Shown: positions 24,310 to 35,517 of the stretch, one piece after another
Layout: each line of letters begins with the position of its first letter
How positions within the stretch are numbered: position 1 is the stretch's first letter
Source: Quercus robur
Taxonomy: Eukaryota > Streptophyta > Magnoliopsida > Fagales > Fagaceae
Direction: 5' to 3'
Assembly (NCBI RefSeq): GCF_932294415.1
Contig: NC_065542.1
Span: 48,635,942-48,699,941 of the forward strand
DNA: 64,000 bases
The notes under the pieces: generated by a model
Seen by the model: only the letters and a program-made list of their open reading frames with translations
Told to the model about the DNA's origin: nothing
The model's database searches: none
Program-made: the position numbers and the translations under genes

Positions 24310-27112
24310 GTGAAGTCACCATCAATTATTGGCTTTTTTCTAAGTGTGATTGATCATCTGACTCTATTTGATTTTATTACCAATCCTAAGTTAAGAAAAA
24401 TGGTCGTTTTTTCTAATTTAATACGGATGGTAAAAAAATCTTGATTCTTAAGTTTGAAAGTTTGGTTACGTGTGGAAAAGGTGTTAGGCACCCCACAACG
24501 CCAGTCTGGAGACAGTCCTTTATTTTGATAAAATCTTAATTTGCATTAGCTTTTGTTGCTTTAAAAGAATTGGGGATTCGAAGCTTTGTTTCTTCCAGCG
24601 CTGACGTTTTCTCTCTCCTTCAGGTGTTGCTAATCCAACATCCCTTTCAGTAATTCTATTTTGTCGTTCCTTCATAGCCTCTTGAAATAGAATTACTGAA
24701 ACCTCAAGTGCGTCATAGCACACAAAACACTATTCTCACCAAGCTTTCTGTGAGAGATTGGAAAACTGGATCTCAGAAAAGGGTTTAGACATCGGCACCT
24801 TCCCTTTCTAGGATTATGTGTGGAGTTGCCACTTTTTTTATTACCAAAAAAAAAAATAATAATAATACACAAGGTACATATTTGAATAATACAACCTCTC
24901 ATTAATTTGAATGAATTATAATTTGATAAAATGAAATATACATGGCTTTTTTTTCTAGATTAAAATCTAGTAAAAAAAAAAATTACAATGCTTTGTTTCT
25001 CAGATTACAATCTAACAGAAAATTACAAGGCTTTGTTTCCTAGATTACAATCTAAAAAATAAAAGGATAACGCACTATCCTATGAACCAAAATCTAGATC
25101 TAAGGGCTAGGTTACAAAATGGGAATGTGTTAGGCACCCATTTTGCCCAGACGGAGTCTAGTCTTCTAGACTCAAAATGACCATTTATATACCCATTTGA
25201 ATGATGCATTATAATGACTTATTGAAATTCCCAAATTTAGGATTAATTCATTCTTTAAGAATTCAAAATTTGCAATTTTATTTAAGAAGAAACACAAAAG
25301 TGGGTGATATTTTACATTGAAGAAAACATTTTTTTTATTATAAAAAGGTTCAAATCTGTATTTTAGTGAAAAATACATATCAATTTTTATATGCAGAAAA
25401 ATTCCAAATCTATATTTAATGAAAATACAAATCTTTTTTTATATGCAAAAAAATTTCAGATCTGTATTTAATGAAAATAAATATCAGTTTTTTATATGCA
25501 GAAAAATTTCAGATCTATATTTAATGAAAATAGAGATCTGTTTTTTATACGCAGAAAAATTCCAAATCTGTCTTTAATGAAAATACGGATTAGATTTTAT
25601 GTGCAGAAAAATTGTAGATCTGTATTTAATGAAAATACAGATCAGTTCTCATGTGCAGAAAAATTTCAAATCTATATTTAATGAATATACAAATCAGTTT
25701 TTTATGCAGAAAAATTTCAAATCTGTATTTACTGAAAATACTAATCTTTTTTTTTTTTGTTGTTCTTTTAAAAAAAATGTTTTTAGTAGTTTATTGCAAA
25801 TCTCAAAATTTAAAGCAGAATCAAATCTTAAACTTAGACATGTTAATCAAATTCTAAAAATCAAACTAAGCATGTGAACATGGAAGAAAAAATTATGGAG
25901 AAGATTTTATGGACAATGAGTAAAATCAAACATACATTCATGAAAATATGCGATGAACAAAACATATATAGAGAAGGAAAGAAAAGAATAAAGCAAAAGG
26001 GTGAGATTGAAGACATACCTGCGTGAATGTACTCTTTAATGAGGGAATATACTTACGGAAAAGAAGCCCTTAAAGCCAAGGCTTCCAAAACTTTAACGTA
26101 AGGGGACCAAAGAAGTCAGAAAAAGAAGGGTTTAAGTGAAGCCTCTTAACAAGAAAGAAGTTCCTAAAGCAGGCTTCCAAAACTTCTTTAGCATAAGGGG
26201 AGAAAGAAGTCAGAAAAAAGGGTCCCTTGAATGTTGGGAGGCCTCCCTTATTTATAGAGGTGTTAGTTGCTAAGAAAATAAGCCAGGTTTGCTTAAAAAT
26301 TAAGTCCAATAGCTTTAAAAATATGAAAAAACGTAAGGGAAAATCCTAAAAAAAAGAGAGAGATTTGGATAAGAGTAAGCTTATTTTTCAAATCAAAACA
26401 AGTTTCAGTATTTTGATCATATCTTTTTACTCAAAATTTGGATTAAGCTGAAAATTTGACATCTGAAGGTAAATTAGATTCTGTACAACTTTTCCAGAAA
26501 TAGTCTAGTCCGAATTTTGAGTTCTACTATGCCAAAAGTGCCTTGGAATGTGAATCTGAAATCTGCTATTTGATTAGTACGTTTTTGAAGTGTTTTCCAA
26601 GTCTAAAACTGTATTTGGACGAATTTTAGAGTTATTTTCATGATAAACCTCATCCCAAAGTGATAAATAGATTTTTTTTTTAAATAATTATTTTGAATAT
26701 AATTATCCCAAAAGCCTAATTATCTATAGTCTTTAAATATTATCAATTTATTTGTTTTAATTCCATGCAACAAATCTCATTTTAAGAAAAATACTTAACC
26801 GCTCACAAAAATTTATTTAATTAATTTTAATCATTAACCAATCAAAATTAATTTCAATTAATCACATGTGATTAGTGCCACCCAAATGAATACATGCAGA
26901 CCGTGAAAACTTGATTTTGTAATATCTTTCAACCTGATTGTCTGATTTGGGAACCAGGCATATCGTCGCGATCATTAAAACCTCAAGATCATTTTTATGT
27001 TATGTGATGAATGGTTTAATGCATGAAATGCAATTATGATTTTTGGGTATTTAGAATGGTCATTTCAGTCAACTTTCAGATTAAATTATGGGTGCAAAAT
27101 TGAGTGTCTACA
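24310..27112 (-). mobile_element. Remains of minus-strand Gypsy/Ogre-like LTRs
   Basis: On the minus strand an LTR appears to start at 27112 with tgtagacactcaattttg. A promoter-like tataaataaggg follows near 26250, then the gggtgcctaacac motif near 25135. The LTR runs to about 24836, where tggcaactccacaca resembles the primer-binding site of Ogre/TAT-type elements. About 300 bp of non-coding leader follows. A second, truncated LTR end (again with ggggtgcctaacacc, near 24500) and a tggtgacttcac site close to 24315 follow it. So two related LTR ends are joined here. No gag-pol frame is seen. Confidence 0.6.
25340..25755. repeat. Tandem array of ~55-60 bp hairpin units
   Basis: Seven to eight units, each with gcagaaaaattt-agatctgtatttaatg-aaaatacagatc-agttttttat. 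In the best units gatctgtattt and aaatacagatc are inverted, so every repeat can fold into its own hairpin. The array lies inside the LTR remnant; the open frames across it are repeat artefacts. Confidence 0.85.
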
Positions 27113-27440
27113 CTTTCGCTATGAGAATATGGCAAGAAAGATGCCCTATTTTCATGGTGAAAATCCAATAGAGTTTCGCATTTGGTGTGTTATGGCGCAC
27201 CAACAAGGTTTCATGCCTGTGTATACGGCACGCGTCAGTATATTCATACTAAGGCGAGCCGAATCTCACCAAAGCATTAAACACATTAACGCATGTCGCA
27301 TACATGGGGAAACTAATGTCACTAGCTGATATGGATCGAAGCAATCACACCACGACAATCATGCACACAATGTAGCATGAATATGCATCTATGGCAGTCG
27401 CATTCAATGCATACCCACACTCCAAGGTCAAGAACACCCA

Positions 27441-27471
<31 letters not shown>

Positions 27472-27532
27472 AGCATGCACAATGCAAGCACAGAGAGCAT
27501 GAAAGTAAGCCAAACATTACCAACGTTCTAGG

Positions 27533-27875
27533 AGTATGGCCCAACAAGGTACAGGAAAGATAAATCAAACATTTTCATACCCAAGGAACATGACCCAAGC
27601 AAGATACAGGAAAGATAAACAGACATTGTCTACATCTAAAGGGTATGGCCAACAAGGTATAGAAAGTGTAAATCAAACATTGCAATGTTCCAAGGGTATA
27701 GCCCAACAAGGTATATGAAAGATAAATCAGACATTGCCATACCCAAGGAACATGGCCCAAGCAAGGCATAGGAAAGATAAACAGACATTACCTACATCCA
27801 AATGGTATGGTCCAACAAGCTACAAGAAATGTAAATGAGATATTGCCATCCTAAGAATGCGGCCCAAACAAGAAA
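27533..27875. repeat. Minisatellite of ~55-bp units
   Basis: About six or seven units with the theme ggtatggcccaacaagg-ta-aggaaagataaa-cagacattg-c-tac-ccaa. Alternating unit types suggest a higher-order period near 110 bp. Confidence 0.75.
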
Positions 27876-28755
27876 CAAGGAAAGAAACCCTAGTCTAGAA
27901 AGCTATAGACATGGTTTTAAAGAAAAGGCTAAGAGAGAGAGAAAACCGCTTAGAGAGGCTAAGCCTCCTAATCTATTGATCATTGCCCTTTTTGGGCTTG
28001 CTTCGTTTGTATACATTTTTTCCCTTTTTAGCTTGCATGTTAGAAGTTGTGTCCTCACTCCAAGTGTGTACATGCAACAAGAAGGAAAACACAAAACCAG
28101 TAGACACGCAAAAGAGATAGCAAAGAAACAAAGAAAGCACACAAAAGGGCAAACAAGGAAAGAAAGCATACAAAGGAGCAAACAAGAAAAGGTGTCCTAG
28201 GAGGACAAATGTAGGTTTGGATTTTGGTGTCCGTAGTTCCATTAGATTGGAGTACGAACAACACATGCAACATCAAGCAAAGTTCTCAAAAGGGACTCGG
28301 GATCTAGTGTACAAAGACAAGTGTGAGCCCGCATGAGATTGTAGGTAGGAATTAAGCTTGATGACACAAACAAGCACACAAAGATGCACGCATGAACAAG
28401 TAAACAAGGATGCAAAGATGCAAACAAACAAAGAAAGCCAAACAAGATGGCACAAAGTAAGCAAAGCAAAGATAAATGGAGCAAAGCACGTTGTCACATA
28501 TAGGGGAAGGGTAAACATGTTATAAGGCACATACAAAGGCTACCATGAGAAACACTAACATGCAAAACTAAGCAAAAGAGAAAAGGGTAAGCAGCAAGCA
28601 AACCAACATCACTAGGATGTACTCACACAAGGTTGTATCCAACAAGCCACAAAAGGGGAATGGATACAACAAACAAACAAACAAGAAGGCCCCAAAGACC
28701 AACAAGCACAAACCCACAAAGGAAGAACAAACAAGAACATGTCAAAGGCCTAGAA

Positions 28756-28760
28756 CTAAG
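28756..28760 (+). repeat. Target-site duplication, left (ctaag)
   Basis: ctaag immediately before the 5' LTR; identical to 38543-38547 immediately after the 3' LTR. Confidence 0.85.
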
Positions 28761-31457
28761 TATTGAGGAAAAAATTTTCACGCTACATGGCTTTATTTCA
28801 TTGCCGACCTGCACCACGTCAACATTATGAGGATTTTGGGAAAACCTCTTTTAAAGCCCAAAAGAACCCATATTTACACAAAAAGGTGTCAAAGCCCATG
28901 GTTTAGGCTCATGGCACATCATCTCCTTTTTGGCTCATGATCGAAGCTCATGAGTCTTATCAGGGGAATTTTGGAAGTCGTGATTTGGAGGGCCAAGAAA
29001 TATGTTCAGTAAAACTCTAGTGGTTCAAAGTTGATAAAGGAAAGCACATTGCTTGGCGTGTCTTCTCCAATTCCCTGAACTCTGACGGGTCAGTGTGCAA
29101 TAGGTAACATTTGGTAAGTCTCTCATATCACATAACACTTAACATGATAAAACTCCCCATGCTCTTTACATAAAAATTAATGTTCATCACATAATATAGA
29201 TTTCAAGATGTAATTGTAGTATTTCATATCAATTATATTATTATCATCTAAATCAATTTCAAGTACATGGCTAAATATATAATTTTTTCCAAGAGAGGAA
29301 ACTTATCCAAAAAATACCAACAGTAGCTCCAACAGAAGCAGAAATAGCTTCTGCAGAAGCTAAAACAGTTCCAACACATTCTGCAGTGGCTCTAGCTATG
29401 GTACCAGTAAAATATCATAAAACTTATCTCACCATCTTTAGTCAAATCATGAATTTAATGCCAAATACTTTCCTCCAAGCAAATGATGTCATTCGGATGA
29501 CATCATCCAGTTGTAACAATTGTGATTGATAGCTGTTACAGCTATAACTTTAGCATTAAAGTCTCAAACTTACTTCTTTTGGCCAAAAAATAAAAGACCA
29601 CTTACTTTGTCAAAGATTTTTCTTGATTTGCTAAGTTTCCCTTCAACTAGTTTTGATCTAGTTACATAACTTGGCTCTATATAAAGAGGATCAAGCTACA
29701 CACTAAAGGATCCCCCCCTTTCAGATCTCTTCCTCTCTGATCCACCCCCTCTGATCTTTGCCCTCTCTGGTCCATCTCATCCTCTTATACTCTGAAACTT
29801 CACTCATTTTGCTACAAAATACACATTTTTACACTTCTCCATCTCCCATACTAAAATATCTCTTCATAGATAACAACACCATTACATCACACCTCTTACA
29901 TCATACCATTACACACTATCCATCTCTCCCACACTTCAATACTCTGAAACCTCATCATTTTTGCTGCCCAAAACACATCTCCATCTCATTTTTTATTTCT
30001 CATACAAAATCCCCCTTCTTAGAAAGCAACATAACCAATGTCATAATACAAAAAAAACAATCCTAACAGCAGCCTTTACTACATTTAACCTTCATTTATC
30101 TATCTCATACTTCCATTTATTTTACAAAACACATTCCTCACAAAATACTTATACATACTTCTCATATATCTCTAAGCTCCATGTCTCACAAATTATACAT
30201 ATACAAGGTCCATGTCCAACAAAGTATTTACATATAATTCCCATACATATTACAAACACCATATCTCACAATATATACATATTCCATACCATCTCCACAC
30301 ATCTTAAAATATATCAAACACTCTTCCAAGAACTTATTAATAAAAACCCTTTCTTATGAAAGGCAAAAACTTATAAAATCAAAAGCCCTTCTTATGGAAG
30401 GTAATATCACTCATATTTGACTAAAAACTAAAAGAGTATTACATGGGGAAAGTCATTTAAGTGTATGATGAAAGGGGATAAACTTAACCAACCTATGCAC
30501 ATGACTGGACATACTCTCTCTCCCTCCAGTTGCATCCATTTTTCCCCTTCAATCATGAAGTCGCCATGGAAGGACTCATAATATCATATTGTACCACTGG
30601 ACTCATTTTATCATGCTGCTGAAATGTCTAAGTTCACTGCTGTCCTACGACTGGAGCCCTAAACTATGAAGATAAGTCATTATATTTTACCTTTAAACTT
30701 ATATTATCAAGTATATTTTGTTCATTATTATTATACCACTCAACTAATGCCATTATATTGCTGGAATTTTATTAGCTCATTAACTCTATAAGGCTAGAGC
30801 CACAAATTATGAAGCTCACCAATATTATACGGTTGGAGCCACAAATCACATAAAGAACAAAGTGATGCTACACGGTTGGAGTCAGAAACATAAAAGATAA
30901 TGTTTTCTCCATCTTTGAAATTACATTATTGAGAATATGTTAACTCATTATCATTTTACCATTATCTCACCATTTAATAAACATGGTCTCACTAATGATA
31001 AATATACATATTAATAAATTGATATACCACCAATAGACATATATTACTTGGACATAAACCATTGCTGGACATATATTATTTGGACATGGACCATTGCTAG
31101 ACATACCTTATTATGATGAACATGAACCATGAACCGCAACTAGACATGGACTATTGGACTCATCCCATTGTTGGACATTGGACACCTAATTAAACACTTT
31201 CTAATATTGGACATCACTCAATAAACATAATAATAATGTATCAACTCACCATTTAATCAAAGCTATCTTGCTAAGCATTTATCATGATTCTAAGACTTTG
31301 GGTTTCATCTATTTTGTAGGCTTAAAAATACACCGGTAGTCATTGGTCTATGCAGCCCAATGTTGAGTTTCGAGTTGACCTCCCCAAAACAAATCCGGGC
31401 CTAGCAAAGTCACTCCTCCAAAGGTACGTGGCTACGCGCAAAAAATCACCCCCAACA
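28761..31457 (+). mobile_element. 5' LTR of a nested non-autonomous Gypsy/Ogre-like element
   Basis: 2697 bp, beginning tattgagga (the 3' LTR has tgttgagga) and ending accccCaaca-type sequence. It is collinear with the LTR at 35518-38542, including the stretch ggctctatataaagagg near 29673, a probable TATA promoter. Shorter than its partner because it lacks a segment of about 160 bp near 29275 and some tandem short units. Open frames inside it (for example 29758-30066) recur in the other LTR and are not genes. Confidence 0.9.
29677..29688 (+). promoter_or_regulatory. TATA promoter within the 5' LTR
   Basis: ctatataaagagg, conserved in the 3' LTR (ttatataaagagg near 36675), followed by a C-rich stretch of ggatccccccc type. 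Probably the retroelement promoter. Confidence 0.55.
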
Positions 31458-31460
31458 TTC

Positions 31461-31479
31461 TGGCGACTCCACTGGGGAG
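31461..31479 (+). promoter_or_regulatory. Primer-binding site
   Basis: tggcgactccactggggag lies three bases after the 5' LTR. It begins TGG, the complement of the CCA end of a tRNA. This string is typical of Ogre/TAT-type Gypsy elements; I recall it as matching a tRNA-Arg. Confidence 0.85.
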
Positions 31480-31702
31480 TCATATAGTATGGCCTTATCA
31501 TAACTCCAAAAGTCTAGAATCACATATCATGAAGGAGATCTCAACTCCAACATACACATGCTCAATATCCCTTGATCCAGCAGCTCATGGAGTTGAGTCA
31601 ACATTATTATGTTCAAGATATTTCATGAGATATAAAGCTACCTATCTCTCAACTATTTGAGCTACTCCAACTAAGGCTTGCAACATACTTATTACAAGCT
31701 AG

Positions 31703-31806
31703 CTCCCCCCCCCACCCGCCCACCCACCCACCCACCCACCCACCCACCACCCACCACCCACACACACACACAAAAAGAAGAAGAAGAAGAAGAAGAAGAA
31801 GAAGCT
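31703..31806. repeat. C-rich and (aag)n low-complexity tract
   Basis: C9 followed by repeated cccacc units, then (ca)n and (aag)n. The complementary strand has several G3 runs and could form a quadruplex. Confidence 0.8.
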
Positions 31807-32878
31807 TTTATGCCTAAAAGGAAAAGGTTTATCCAGCGGTAGCAGCAAAGAAAAAAAATGGTCGAAAGTTCAACAATAGAGAGCTGCATCAGTAGAAACC
31901 TCTCTTACTGCTAGACATATTTATCTCTCCAGCGGCAGATGGCCTCATCAGCAAAAACCCCTTATGTTGCTAGACAAACACATTGTTATCCATCACTTCG
32001 GCATAAAAAGGGGGACGTTATCAATAGAAACCATTCCTATCGCTGAACAGTTAATTTCCTTCTCCAGCAGTTCAATAAGATAAGTTTCAAAAAAAAAAAA
32101 CATTTAAATCCCTTTGCAAATCATTCCTATCCAATAGCATAAAAATATTCCTATTTGACCCTATTTATGCACTCACCAAAATACTCAAATAGTCCCTATG
32201 AATATCTCTCATCCCATCACCAAATTAGTCCACAAGTATTTACTATCTCATCACCGAATTGGGTCAAGATATAAACCATTACCATAAAGCCCAAAAACCA
32301 CATATTTGGCCCTATTTTTTTCCTTCAACGCTTGGCAAAACCAAAGATTGGCCCTATGAGCCCATTGCTCATATCTCATTCCTCCAAAGCCCAATTTTTC
32401 ATTGGCCACATCAAAGTCCAATTTCTCATTGGCAACATCAAAAAAGCCCAATTCTTATTGGCAACATCAAAAACCCAAGCTACTATTTGGCATTATTTTA
32501 TCAAAAGCCCAAGCTAACTACTTGGCATCATTTTATCAAAAGCCTAAGCTAACTACTTCGCACTATTTTATCAAAAGCCCAAGGATATTAATACTTGGCA
32601 AATATTATATTATACATATTTTACTAAGAGCCCAAGTACTATTTTTGGCAAACCATCATTTCAAAAAAATCCAAAACCACTTTACAAAAATATTATATTT
32701 TGCTCAAAAGCCCAAAGTTAATAATCTTTGGCAAAATAGATTTTTTTTACAAACGCATTATACTTGAAGCCCAAAGCTAATAACCTTTGGCAAATTAATT
32801 TTCCTAAGCAAGTATATAAGCTAATGAATCATGGCAAATATTTATACCATATTATCTATCTTATGACATAACACCATT

Positions 32879-33480
32879 CATTTTTCCAAAACCCATGACA
32901 AATATATATCAAGACAATGGAGAAATGTGAGTGTGTGTCATTGATAATTAAGCCCATAGAAATTATATTCAAAAACTATGGCAATTAAATTTAACTATTA
33001 TTTTACGTAACACTATTCATTTTTCCAAAACCCATGGCAAACATACATTAAGCCCATGGAGAATTATGAATTTGTGTTACTAAAATTTAAACCCATGGTA
33101 GCTATTTATGTTACGTAACACGTACTATTCATTTTTCCAAAACCCATGGCAAACATACATCAAACCCATGGAGAATTATGAATTTGTGTTACTAATATTT
33201 AAACCCATGGTAGCTATTTATGTTATGTAACACTACTCATTTTTCCAAAACCCATGGCAAACATACATCAAGCCCATGGAGAATTATGAATTTGTGTTAC
33301 TAATATTTAAGCCCATGGAAATTATATTTAAAACCTATGGCAATTAAGTTTAACTATTTTTTTTATTTAACACTATACATCTTTCCAAAACTCAAGGCAA
33401 ACATATATCAAGCCCATGGAGAATTATGAATATGTGTTACTAATATCTAAGACCATAAAAGTTTTTGCCTTAAAATCTAT
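32879..33480 (+). repeat. Tandem array of ~110-140 bp units inside the retroelement
   Basis: Five units start catttttccaaaacccatgg or close variants (about 32879, 33010, 33129, 33238, 33379). Each contains caagcccatggagaattatg and gtgttactaatattta. Lengths differ because some units have an extra segment around caattaagtttaacta. Confidence 0.85.
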
Positions 33481-35499
33481 AGCAATTATATTAAAAACTT
33501 ATGACACTTATTTACTTCGTACTTTATTATAAATCCATGGAACTTACCTTAACAAAACCCATGGTAATCATTTATCTTATATCACATTATTTATCTCTCT
33601 ACTATTCAAAAGCCCCATGTAAATTATTGTAAACCCCGTGGCAATTAATATTTACCTTACTATTTTACAAAACTCATGGTTAACATACATCAAGCCCATG
33701 GAGAAATATGAACTTGAGTTAGTAATATTCAAAACTCATAGAATTCATATTTGAGACCTACAACAATTACAAACCCATGGCACACATTTGTCAAAAGCCA
33801 GTGGAAAACTATATTACTAGAGTAATTACTTTTTTCTATAATTACACTAAATAATAAAAGCCCATGATTCAAGTCCATGGCAAAACGATTTTATCAATGG
33901 AATTCAATCCCATTATCAAAGCCCATGGTTCAAGCCCGTGGCAAATTATTCGTCAAAGCCCAAGCCCAATAATGCTCAGCAATATCTTATCAAAAACCCA
34001 ATACAACTTGGCAATATTTTGAAAAAGCCCATGATTCAAGTCCATGGCAAAGTTATTTTATCAATAGAATTCAATCCCATAGTCAAAGCCCATGGTTCAA
34101 GCCCATGGAAAATTAATTAACAAAGTTCATGCAGTTAAAAAGAAATAGCTAGCGGTTCAGAGTGATGCCTACAGCAAATCTAGCTCATACTATTTTACCG
34201 TTGGAACTCATACCAACCATACCTTCCTAAGAGCTTCCAACAAAGAGATGGAGATTCGATGCTCTCAATTATCATCATCTACTCAACAACCATTAATACT
34301 TCAGCAAGTCACAAAGTCGCCAAGGAATCAAGAACCATTTATTCAAAATCAAAAAAAAAAAAATAAAAAAAAAAAAATAAAAGAAAAAAACTCCAGTGGT
34401 AGCTAAACACATATCCAGCAGCCTGCCTGGACAAACAAAACAAGCTCCTTATGGCTAGAAGATCCCAACTATCTCTTTGCTACAAAAAATTGATCATCTC
34501 AACTGATGGATCCACCATGTCCTAGTTCAAAAAGGAATCTAGTGGTTACATCCAAATCAGAACTCTGGTTGCTCATGTTTAGAATTCTAGCGGTGTTGCA
34601 GTCTATACAGCACCTCCAGCAGTCAGACTTCTACTAATCAAGCATATTCAAGCAAAACATCATTATACAAGATCATTACCACAAGTGTCTGAGTTGTTTC
34701 AAACATCAAAGTGCCAAGATTCCACAGTTGAACTTGTCAAGGTGCTTCCCACATCACCCATCTATGCTTATCCAATGCCTCTACACACTTGGGGGCTTGA
34801 TTCATTAATTCAATGGTTCTATTTCTGGGGGCTACAATTGGGTATTGATCAAAAAAGTATCAAATATGTCAATAGAGGCACTTTCACTACATAACTCTAT
34901 TGGTCCAGCAGTGGCCAATCTCTTTCAAGGACATTTTAATTGGCATTCATCACAAAGTTACAAGCACCAAATAAAGCTCTATTTATCAGCAAATATTTAT
35001 GTTGGAGTCCTATTAATATCAAGCCATGGCAGCCTCACACATATTCGAAGTCATGATAATCATATCCATCGCTCTGCTAGAATCCTTAAAATCTCATTCA
35101 TCACCAAGGTTGCATTGATATTACACTTGGGGGCTTGGTCTTTCACTATTACAGTGGCTCATTCAAGAAAGCTACAAATGGATCTAGATAAAGATCAATC
35201 AATCTACCAAAAGGAAAATGAAGTTCAACAAAGCTACTACTCCATCTATGGAAGTTTTAGCTACATCAATCTATTATCGCTGCACCTATAAGATAGCTAA
35301 TGCAGCCCACATGTCCAGCAGCATCCATTTTATTACTCCAGCGGTACTATCAGTATGTTCTTTTCGAATCTAGCACATCATCTTCAGCGGCCAACAACAT
35401 GGAATTCACTCATTTACAAAATCTTCAAGTAATGTCTTCACTCGTGCACGCCCTTGCAAAACAAGCCCTTGCAAGACAAGCCCTTGCAAAGCAAGTCCA

Positions 35500-35517
35500 T
35501 GCACTCGGGGGGCTGAA
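35500..35517 (+). promoter_or_regulatory. Polypurine-tract candidate
   Basis: actcggggggctgaa abuts the 3' LTR start at 35518. It is G-rich and correctly placed, though interrupted by two pyrimidines. Confidence 0.5.

Larger units (their letters stand above)
27113..28760. mobile_element. Internal region of an older LTR element, left part
   Basis: No gag-pol recognised. It is rich in aagcaaacaa/aaacaagcac-type short repeats that continue on the far side of the nested element (38543 onward), which shows both parts were once joined. Includes (ta)n near 27443-27471 and the minisatellite at 27533-27875. Confidence 0.55.
31480..35517 (+). mobile_element. Internal region of the nested element, no gag-pol
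   Basis: About 4 kb with no frame that resembles gag, protease, reverse transcriptase, RNase H or integrase. It is rich in short motifs such as agcccatgg and aaagcccaag, includes a C-rich tract (31705-31760) and an (aag)n tract, and holds the array at 32879-33480. It ends in a G-rich cactcggggggctgaa, a polypurine-tract candidate, just before the 3' LTR. Such an element would depend on proteins from a relative. Confidence 0.75.

Noticed and set aside
25340-25755. Regularly spaced repeats resembling a CRISPR array
   Set aside because: Plant nuclear DNA. The spacers are not unique; the whole unit repeats in tandem as a minisatellite.
25496-25877. Overlapping open frames in the hairpin array
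   Set aside because: Repeat-derived, low-complexity translation.
27835-28536. Several 70-120 residue frames on both strands
   Set aside because: They lie in the repeat-rich interior of an LTR element and show no gag-pol motifs.
29758-30359. Two Ser/His/Thr-rich frames, recurring at 36754-37309
   Set aside because: They recur only because the LTR is duplicated; composition is low-complexity and no domain is visible.
32259-32767. Frames with repeated IGHIKVQF-like phrases
   Set aside because: Translations of short tandem motifs in the retroelement interior.
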